Below, piece by piece: positions 53,257 to 59,899 of a stretch of 64,000 nt of DNA. The DNA comes from Dokdonia sinensis (GTDB lineage Bacteria > Bacteroidota > Bacteroidia > Flavobacteriales > Flavobacteriaceae). Where the stretch lies: the NCBI RefSeq assembly GCF_003688895.1, contig NZ_REFV01000001.1, forward strand, positions 289,503-353,502, written 5' to 3'. A program made the translations under genes and the position numbers. Below the pieces are notes generated by a model. The model worked only from the letters and a program-made list of their open reading frames with translations. It ran no database searches and was not told where the DNA came from. How positions within the stretch are numbered: the stretch's first letter is position 1; every line of letters begins with the position of its first letter.

Positions 53257-54168
53257 ATGAAGAATCTAGTTTGTGCTTTTTTTGTATTATTTTTTCTTAG
53301 TTGTGATGACGGAGATATTATTGTGACCACCTTCGATTTTGAAGAACAAACATTAGAGCGCTGTACTGATTTTGACTTTGTTTTTTTTAAAATAAATGAT
53401 GATGTAAACGAGGCACTCTTACTTCAATTTGATACATCTGCGCCCTTTTTACAGGAGCCAGGGACATATACAGCCTCTATTTCGCCAGGGGGCACGGTGA
53501 CCTACAGGAGATTTGACTCGAGTATTGGGAACGATTACTTCTGCACTGTCGTCCCTCCTACTTCTCCTAGGGTTTTAGAGGAATTCATAAGTACGGTTGG
53601 TACTGTAAATATTGAGACAGAAGGTGATTTTGAAGATGGAGACGGTATCCCAAGCGATATTGAGGACACCTCTGTAGCTGGAAATCAAGATACAGATGGG
53701 GACGGTATTCTAGACATACGAGACCTAGATGATGATGGTGATAATGTTCCAACGATTAATGAAGGCGTTGTTTATGACGCGGAGACTGGAACGTTTACTT
53801 CTTTACTAGATACTGATGGAGACGGCATTCCAAATTACCTAGACACAGATGATGACGGAGATGGTATCCCCACCATAAATGAAGATGCAAATGCAGATTT
53901 AAACCCAATTAATGATATATCAGACGGTAACACCGATATGATTCCAGATTATCTCAATGAGAATGTAAGAACACAAGTAGACTCTACCTTATTGAATTAT
54001 AGAGAACACACGTATCGCCTTATCAATGTTTCAGTACGACTAGGAGTTACTAATTTAGAATTTAGGAATTCTGCTGGCGAGCAGGTCATACGTGACATCC
54101 GTAATGTTGGTTTTGGTGAATATACTGCCCCTACACGTACAATTACAGAGCAGCCAGATCTTAATTAA
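53257..54168 (+). CDS. Lipoprotein with TSP3-like calcium-binding repeats
   Basis: A 303-residue protein with lipoprotein signal (FFLSC, Cys16), a beta-rich N-terminal domain, then aspartate-rich loops DTDGDGILDIRDLDDDGDN and DTDGDGIPNYLDTDDDGDGIP (residues ~145-210) of the thrombospondin type 3 class, which bind calcium in known members. The C-terminal ~70 residues are beta-like. It likely sits at the cell surface; function unknown. The stop overlaps the Smr-gene stop (TTAA) tail to tail. Confidence 0.85.
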   Translation: MKNLVCAFFVLFFLSCDDGDIIVTTFDFEEQTLERCTDFDFVFFKINDDVNEALLLQFDTSAPFLQEPGTYTASISPGGTVTYRRFDSSIGNDYFCTVVPPTSPRVLEEFISTVGTVNIETEGDFEDGDGIPSDIEDTSVAGNQDTDGDGILDIRDLDDDGDNVPTINEGVVYDAETGTFTSLLDTDGDGIPNYLDTDDDGDGIPTINEDANADLNPINDISDGNTDMIPDYLNENVRTQVDSTLLNYREHTYRLINVSVRLGVTNLEFRNSAGEQVIRDIRNVGFGEYTAPTRTITEQPDLN

Positions 54169-54710
54169 TTCGTATTTACATTCTGGTAAATGTAAACTTC
54201 TAGTGCACCTACTCCATACTTTTGGTAGTCGGCATCATAATACTTAACATTATCATATCGCCCAAAAAGATACTCCAACTCTGCACGTAAAACACCCTTG
54301 CCTACGCCGTGTATAAACACTACTTTCTGGATACGTTTTGAAATGGCAAATTTGAGCTGTCGCTCGGCGGTTTCCGTTTGTAATGTGAGCATATCATAGT
54401 TGCTCATTCCACGTTGATTTGTAAGCTGGTGTATATGTAAATCTACCTCCATAGGAGGAAGGTTGCGCTCTTTAGGTTTTACGCGCGTAGTAGCGTTTCT
54501 TTTTGGCATTTCCTTTTGGGCGACTATAGAAGAAGGAACACTTAATACACTTTTATCTAGACGTTTAAGAGGGATAAGTTCGCTTTCGCGAAAGCGTACA
54601 ATAAACCCATCACTACTCTCCACACTCACATACTCGTCATCAATTGCGACTACTTCACCTTCCAGATCATCGTCTAGAGCCATAACCGCCTGCCCAATAG
54701 TGAATTGCAT
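54165..54710 (-). CDS. Smr-domain protein
   Basis: A 181-residue protein: a small beta-domain (residues 1-50, VMALDDDLEGEVVAIDDEYV) and a C-terminal Smr domain, MEVDLHIHQLTNQ, RQLKFAISKRIQKVVFIHGVGKGVLRAELEYLF with the HGxG motif, ending GALEVYIYQ. Smr domains are endonucleases with DNA-nicking or RNA-cleaving activity, sometimes fused to MutS2; here it is free-standing. The dispersed palindrome is in frame near residue 40 (IVRFRESEL). Confidence 0.9.
   Translation of the reverse strand: MQFTIGQAVMALDDDLEGEVVAIDDEYVSVESSDGFIVRFRESELIPLKRLDKSVLSVPSSIVAQKEMPKRNATTRVKPKERNLPPMEVDLHIHQLTNQRGMSNYDMLTLQTETAERQLKFAISKRIQKVVFIHGVGKGVLRAELEYLFGRYDNVKYYDADYQKYGVGALEVYIYQNVNTN
54581..54596. repeat. Dispersed palindrome, copy 12 (in Smr gene)
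   Basis: CGCTTTCGCGAAAGCG, in frame as RFRES. Confidence 0.9.
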
Positions 54711-54831
54711 ATAAAAAGTATTTAGAGTTCAAAATTACCTAAAAATGCTGTATTTCATCGAAAACATAAGAAAAACAAAACTTGATTTTCATTTTTTACG
54801 TAAATTTCCGCGTTAGTATAAACCCTGAATT

Positions 54832-56787
54832 ATGAAACAATTATTTACTCTTGCACTATTTGCCTTAACGGGTACTACCGTTTTTGGTCAATTATACGTA
54901 AAACCTACAACGACGAGTGCTTCTTATGTTTATGTGGAGGACACTTTTATTTACGTAAAAGAAGGTGTTGAACTGGAGACTAATGATATTGGTACGATAA
55001 CCTCAGCAGATGAGCGCAAATTTCCTTCAATCGCCTTGCGACAAGGAGCACAGCTACTTCAAGGAAATAATGCTCTTAAAAATACTGGAGATGGATTTTT
55101 GTCCGTTTTTCAAGAAGGTACGGCAGATGCTTATAATTATAACTTCTGGGCTTCGCCTGTAGGAGTAAGTACCGGATCTGACGTTAATAATTTTAGAGTA
55201 AGTAATACAGAATCGGAAACAGTACTTTTCAATCCGACAACTATTTTAAGGAGTAATCCACCAAACATTTTAGCTCCTAATGGAGGTTACAATGGAACGA
55301 ATAACTCTGGCGCATTAAGTGTGGCATCCTACTGGTTATTTAAAAAACCACACGGCGATGATTATGGGAGCTGGCAGATTGTATGGGATACAGGATCAGT
55401 AGCTCCAGGTTATGGATTTACAATGAAAGGAATAGACGGAACAGATATGACCGACCCAGGAGAGGGATCTCCTAATAACTTAAGTAATCAAGGACAGCGT
55501 TATGATTTTAAAGGGCGGGCAAATAATGGAACAATTGCCATTAATGTTCTTCCAGATGACGAGATCCTTATAGGTAATCCTTATCCTAGTGCTTTTGACT
55601 TATCCTATTTTCTTTTGAGTAATTCTGGAACAAGCACATTTAACTATACAAATACGTCCTTTACAACAAACCCACAATCAGGTATTGTACAACAAGATAT
55701 ACTGTCAGGATCAGCACATTTCTGGGAATATGACCCAACTGTTAGATCGCACTTCCTTACAGAGTACCAAGGAGGTTATGGAGTATTTACACCAGTAGAT
55801 GTTGATACTGATGGTATGTACATGCCAGCGACATTTGCGACATACAATGAGGATGGTACGGTTAATGATCCAGGTTCGGGAGATTCTATGTTAATGATAA
55901 ACAGAAGATTTTCTCCTATAGGACAAGGATTTTTTGTTTATGCTTCGCCACGTTTAGCAACAGCAACTGATGCCATAATCGACAATAGATACCGTGTATA
56001 CCGGAAGGAAGGAGACCTAAGCGACTTTAAATCGTCTGATACTGAAGAAACCTACACTATTCCTCAAGTCAGATTAAACGTAAATATAAACGACACCTAC
56101 TCAAGACAACTTGCTATGGCTTTCTGGGACACAGCCACTCTTGGTGCTGAAACAGGAATGGACGGGAAAAACGTAAGTATTATAGATACCGACGCCTTCT
56201 TCGTTATAGATGGCCAGGATAATTTTGTTCTTAATACTCACAAATTCGATAGAGACAATTTCCTCCCAATAACACTTAAAGTAGGTGCACAGTCGGAATT
56301 TAATATTAAAGTAGCGTCTCAAATTGATTTTCCTGGCAATGGTGTTTATCTCTATGATCAAGAGCGCAACGAGTTTCACGATATTTTGAATGGTGAAGTA
56401 CGCTATATGCTAGATCCAGGTATATATGAGAATCGATTCTTTGTTACGTTCAAGAAAAAAGGAGATGACGAAGAAACAGATGAAAATGATGAGGACGAGG
56501 AAGATGATGATACGTTAAGTCTGGAAGACAGTATCCTAGAATCTTTTGATATATTCCAGAACAACCCTTCTGGCCAATTAGAGATTCAAAATCCTAAAAA
56601 CGTAGTGCTCAAAAACGTGAGTCTTTACGATATTGCTGGAAAGCAAATTTTTAATAGAACAGATTTAGGAGCAGACCAGACCTACACCTTCCCTACTGGA
56701 AACTTGAGCGATGCAATTTATGTGGTGCGCATTGTTACAGAGCAAGGACTTACAAAAGCAAGAAAAATAAGCGTCTTTAATAAGTAG
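54832..56787 (+). CDS. Large secreted protein with T9SS type A sorting domain
   Basis: A 651-residue protein: signal peptide (ending VFGQ), then an all-beta region of ~500 residues with internal GNPYPSAFD and FFVYAS motifs, an Asp/Glu-rich linker (residues ~542-560), and a C-terminal sorting domain (NVVLKNVSLYDIAGKQIFN, then YVVRIVTEQGLTKARKISVFN). The domain should send it through T9SS to the cell surface; PorQ is encoded at 28637. The enzymatic role is unknown. The DUF2752 gene follows 5 bp later. Confidence 0.88.
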   Translation: MKQLFTLALFALTGTTVFGQLYVKPTTTSASYVYVEDTFIYVKEGVELETNDIGTITSADERKFPSIALRQGAQLLQGNNALKNTGDGFLSVFQEGTADAYNYNFWASPVGVSTGSDVNNFRVSNTESETVLFNPTTILRSNPPNILAPNGGYNGTNNSGALSVASYWLFKKPHGDDYGSWQIVWDTGSVAPGYGFTMKGIDGTDMTDPGEGSPNNLSNQGQRYDFKGRANNGTIAINVLPDDEILIGNPYPSAFDLSYFLLSNSGTSTFNYTNTSFTTNPQSGIVQQDILSGSAHFWEYDPTVRSHFLTEYQGGYGVFTPVDVDTDGMYMPATFATYNEDGTVNDPGSGDSMLMINRRFSPIGQGFFVYASPRLATATDAIIDNRYRVYRKEGDLSDFKSSDTEETYTIPQVRLNVNINDTYSRQLAMAFWDTATLGAETGMDGKNVSIIDTDAFFVIDGQDNFVLNTHKFDRDNFLPITLKVGAQSEFNIKVASQIDFPGNGVYLYDQERNEFHDILNGEVRYMLDPGIYENRFFVTFKKKGDDEETDENDEDEEDDDTLSLEDSILESFDIFQNNPSGQLEIQNPKNVVLKNVSLYDIAGKQIFNRTDLGADQTYTFPTGNLSDAIYVVRIVTEQGLTKARKISVFNK

Positions 56788-56792
56788 TCGTT

Positions 56793-57068
56793 ATGGATGA
56801 GTATATGCTGCCCTGTCTCAACAAGAAGTATCTTGGATTTGAATGTATGGGTTGCGGTATTCAGAGATCTGTAGCATTACTCCTTAAAGGAGAATTTGTA
56901 GAAGCATTTATAATGTACCCAGCAATCTATCCCTTGATAGGTTTGCTGGGTTTTTTAGTAGTAAACCAATTTAGAACCATAAAATATGCTAACTTTATTA
57001 TTCCAGCACTTAGTATCCTCACAGTAGGCGCTGTAATTGTAAATTATGCATTAAAATTTTTTAACTAA
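56793..57068 (+). CDS. DUF2752 small membrane protein, first copy
   Basis: A 91-residue protein with the family motif CxGCGIQRS (residues ~20-28), two membrane helices, and a second cysteine near the start (LPCLNKK). DUF2752 is common in Bacteria; no function is established. It is in operon with the T9SS cargo upstream and the CCC-motif gene downstream (19 bp). Paralogous in motif to the protein at 57855. Confidence 0.88.
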   Translation: MDEYMLPCLNKKYLGFECMGCGIQRSVALLLKGEFVEAFIMYPAIYPLIGLLGFLVVNQFRTIKYANFIIPALSILTVGAVIVNYALKFFN

Positions 57069-57087
57069 CCAACCAATATATTTTCTT

Positions 57088-57426
57088 ATGGAACAACAAA
57101 AATTACCTAACGTTACTATTGCCCTTGTCCTGGGTATCATATCATTTATAGCTTGCTGTTGTTCTATGGGAATAGGAGGGCTTGTACTATCTGGAATAGC
57201 GTTTTACCTTGTTACTAAGGATCAAAAACTATATTTGGAAAACCCTGAGCTATATGGTAATTATAGTCAATTGAAAACCGCGCGCATCATTGCAATTATT
57301 GGTCTTGCACTTGCCGCTATAGCATTTTTATTCTCTATTTACCAAATCGTTTCTGCCGGAGGGTGGGCGTCATATAACGAACAACAAATGGAGCAGTTAA
57401 GGGAATTAGGATTCCCGATGGAATAA
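57088..57426 (+). CDS. CCC-motif membrane protein
   Basis: A 112-residue protein with two helices; the first carries three successive cysteines (FIACCCSMGIGGL, residues ~20-32), and it is followed by FYLVTKDQKLYLENPELYGNYSQLKTAR. I recall this as the CCC-motif family of Bacteroidota, related in general plan to dispanin/CD225 proteins. Unknown role. A terminator at 57453 follows, but the next gene is of related kind. Confidence 0.85.
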   Translation: MEQQKLPNVTIALVLGIISFIACCCSMGIGGLVLSGIAFYLVTKDQKLYLENPELYGNYSQLKTARIIAIIGLALAAIAFLFSIYQIVSAGGWASYNEQQMEQLRELGFPME

Positions 57427-57452
57427 TCGCTTACATAACTTCATTAGAAGAG

Positions 57453-57489
57453 GCTATAATTATTAATAATTATAGCCTTATTTTTTTCT
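57453..57489 (+). terminator. Terminator between CCC-motif and CD225 genes
   Basis: GGCTATAATTATT / AATAATTATAGCC perfect stem (26 bp of palindrome without a real loop) followed by TTATTTTTTTC. Confidence 0.8.
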
Positions 57490-57547
57490 TTAAGAAGGGC
57501 ATTCCAAAATATTCTCTTATTTTAGACCCCATAACCAAATAAAAACT

Positions 57548-57865
57548 ATGGAAACTCAACCAGATTTCACAAAAGGAACTCCTCCAGGAGAACGTCCGAG
57601 TAACTACCTTATTCTAGCTATCGTCACAACCTTTCTATGCTGTAATATAACAGGTGTTGTAAGTATTATCTATGCAGCACAGGTAAATGCAAAATGGAAT
57701 GGTGGAGATTATGAAGGTGCGATACAAGATTCTAAAAACGCAAAACTTTGGGGAATGATCGGCCTAATAGGTGGTGCAGTCCTTATCGGTATTATTGCAA
57801 TTTTTTATGGAGCAATGATTGCTTCCATAATGGCAAATGGTGGTGGTAGCGGCTATGGCTACTAG
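57548..57865 (+). CDS. CD225/dispanin family membrane protein
   Basis: A 105-residue two-helix protein. It carries the CD225 signature: first helix ILAIVTTFLCCNITGVVSIIYA (split here only for length), with AAQVNAKWNGGDYEGAIQDSKNAK in the loop. Eukaryotic relatives (IFITM) alter membrane fusion; bacterial ones have no assigned function. The final residues (MANGGGSGYGY) overlap the start of the next gene by 11 bp. Confidence 0.9.
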   Translation: METQPDFTKGTPPGERPSNYLILAIVTTFLCCNITGVVSIIYAAQVNAKWNGGDYEGAIQDSKNAKLWGMIGLIGGAVLIGIIAIFYGAMIASIMANGGGSGYGY

Positions 57866-58289
57866 AAAGTGGCATCAACATAAGTATATCAAATACGGGT
57901 ATCTGCTTCTAGCGATACCTGTATTTTTTTTAGTACGCTATTATTATTTTAATGATCCAGAGGTAGCTAAGGGTGAGGGAATATTTCCTCGCTGTTTCTT
58001 TCATCTGGCGACTGGGTTACATTGTCCAGGTTGTGGAAGCCAGCGTGCAACTCACGACCTTCTACATTTAAGAATTTGGGATGCACTCAAACACAATGTA
58101 ATGATTGTCATTGTGGCTCTCGTTTTAATTGCAAAAGCATATGCAGTCCTTTCTAAAAAATACTTTCCCAAATATTATTATAATCTCGGCCACACCACTT
58201 GGTTTACCGTTGCTCTCGTTATTATCGTTTTTCTGTATTGGATTTTGAGAAATGTTCCCATATTTCCATTTACGGAGCTGGCACCTTAA
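57855..58289 (+). CDS. DUF2752 membrane protein, second copy
   Basis: A 144-residue protein with start MATRKWHQHKY inside the CD225 gene end (11-bp overlap), a helix near 20, the motif LHCPGCGSQRATHDLLH and two C-terminal helices. It has a longer N-terminal extension than the first DUF2752 copy (56793). The two flank a CCC-motif and a CD225 protein. Function unknown. Confidence 0.88.
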   Translation: MATRKWHQHKYIKYGYLLLAIPVFFLVRYYYFNDPEVAKGEGIFPRCFFHLATGLHCPGCGSQRATHDLLHLRIWDALKHNVMIVIVALVLIAKAYAVLSKKYFPKYYYNLGHTTWFTVALVIIVFLYWILRNVPIFPFTELAP

Positions 58290-58390
58290 AAAAGCTCAAG
58301 GGTTTGTGATTCAAATAAAGCTTAAGCAAGAGTAAAACTATCTGCATTATTTTCTCTTACCATTTCAAGTTTTAAGACTAGTTGGTTTTA

Positions 58391-59770
58391 TTAGTAATAC
58401 TTAGAATCTCCTAAATAAGCCTTAATAATCTCATTATACGGGGCGCCTATTTTAATCGCCGTAGTTCCTTCTAGAGCATAAAGAGATTCATAATCTTTAT
58501 ATCCCATTTTTAAAAGCTCCTCTAGGTAAAATAATGCCGCACCCTCATCCCCTTCCTGAGCGCTGTATGAAATTGCCTTTAAAAAGCCTTCGGGATTTTT
58601 CGGCGTTACAAGAGTACGCAAGACATTTACATAAAGTTTTTGAGCAAGAGGAGCCGCAACGTTCTGTTCTATTATTTGGGCGTTTGATTCGGTGAGCTCT
58701 TGGATGTAGTTTTTTAAGCGCACAGCGGCTTTTCTTTCTTGGCCGTTTGTGGCTGTACTGTCTATTTTTGCATCCAGCTCATCCATTTGGTAGCTCCACC
58801 AGCCCAGATTGTCAAAGAAGGCATTGGTCGTATCCTCATTTAAGTAATACTCAAAATCCTGAGCTAGAAAATACTCCTCTTCTTGGACTGCGTTGCGCTG
58901 ATTACGCTTTGCGCGAAAACTTCTGTTGCGACGTATTTCTTTTAATAATTCCTTTTGAGCAGAAAGATCATCGATATGAAATTTATATTTCGCCTTAAGC
59001 GATCCTACAAAATCAAAAGCCGCCAAATGTTTTTGGCGTTTTACAAGAAGGTCACCAAAAGCCAAATCATTTTCATAAAAAGCCTTTGCTTGAGGAAAGT
59101 CTTTTTCCCTCGTTAACATTAAAGCCGTAACAGCAGCCGAAAGGTACCCAGCATCTGGAATCGCAGCATCACCCTCATACCACAAGAAATCTGCAATAAA
59201 ATCTCTCTTTCCAATTAGTGACTCTAATCTATCCATTTTATAATAATTCCTACTCTCGTCACCCGCTAGAATCACAAACTTCAACTTGGGCAAAGAGCGC
59301 AGTAAATTTATATCAATATATGCATCATCTACCGCAATAACTCCCGCAATGGTTTTATTTAAAATAGCACTACTGCAGGCTACTAGCGCACCCTTTCCAT
59401 TACCAGCAAGTATAATGCGAGATGTATCAATAGCGTAATTAGGGTATAAATCATTTATAAATTCCGAGCTTTCACTAAGGGCAACTTGGAGACTATCGTT
59501 CACAGGTGCGTTTGGAGCTATAATAATACTATTAGTAAGCTCTGCAGCAATTGTAAATTGTTGGACTGCTGCTGCCCCTTTGCCACTTTCTTCAAAAAAG
59601 AAGACAGTCTGATAAGACTTTTGCTCATCGTAATCCCTAGGAAGATATACTGCGTGCGTCATACCACTACCCTTCTCCATTTGGACTGAGGGAATGACGA
59701 CACCCCTATTTAAAGTGTTTTGAGCAGTTGCTACAATAGAAATTAAAAAGAAAAACAAACTGTATCTCAT
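58391..59770 (-). CDS. Exported degenerate alpha/beta-hydrolase-like protein
   Basis: A 459-residue protein with signal peptide (MRYSLFFFLISIVATAQ, start at 59770). Residues ~25-220 have the strand/helix order of an alpha/beta hydrolase (MTHAVYLPRDYDEQKSYQTVFFF, SIIIAPNAP), but the nucleophile elbow reads LAGNGKGAL where GxSxG is expected, so the catalytic Ser is missing. The C-terminal half is helical (TPR-like in rhythm, LKAISYSAQEGDEGAALFYLEE). Probably a non-catalytic surface or periplasmic binding protein. I cannot name the family. Confidence 0.65.
   Translation of the reverse strand: MRYSLFFFLISIVATAQNTLNRGVVIPSVQMEKGSGMTHAVYLPRDYDEQKSYQTVFFFEESGKGAAAVQQFTIAAELTNSIIIAPNAPVNDSLQVALSESSEFINDLYPNYAIDTSRIILAGNGKGALVACSSAILNKTIAGVIAVDDAYIDINLLRSLPKLKFVILAGDESRNYYKMDRLESLIGKRDFIADFLWYEGDAAIPDAGYLSAAVTALMLTREKDFPQAKAFYENDLAFGDLLVKRQKHLAAFDFVGSLKAKYKFHIDDLSAQKELLKEIRRNRSFRAKRNQRNAVQEEEYFLAQDFEYYLNEDTTNAFFDNLGWWSYQMDELDAKIDSTATNGQERKAAVRLKNYIQELTESNAQIIEQNVAAPLAQKLYVNVLRTLVTPKNPEGFLKAISYSAQEGDEGAALFYLEELLKMGYKDYESLYALEGTTAIKIGAPYNEIIKAYLGDSKYY
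58906..58918. repeat. Sister motif GCTTTGCGCGAAA, copy in degenerate hydrolase gene
   Basis: In frame on the minus strand within FRAKR. See the copies at 1621, 7518 and 12145. Confidence 0.45.
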
Positions 59771-59899
59771 AGTGTTCATTTAGATAGGTAATCGTTTATC
59801 AAATACCGTGCACAAATTAAAGGTAGGAAAAAGGAAAGACCATATAATCGCTGTCGAGTATTTTTTTCTTTACTTTTAGAAAAGCACAATCTGCACATT

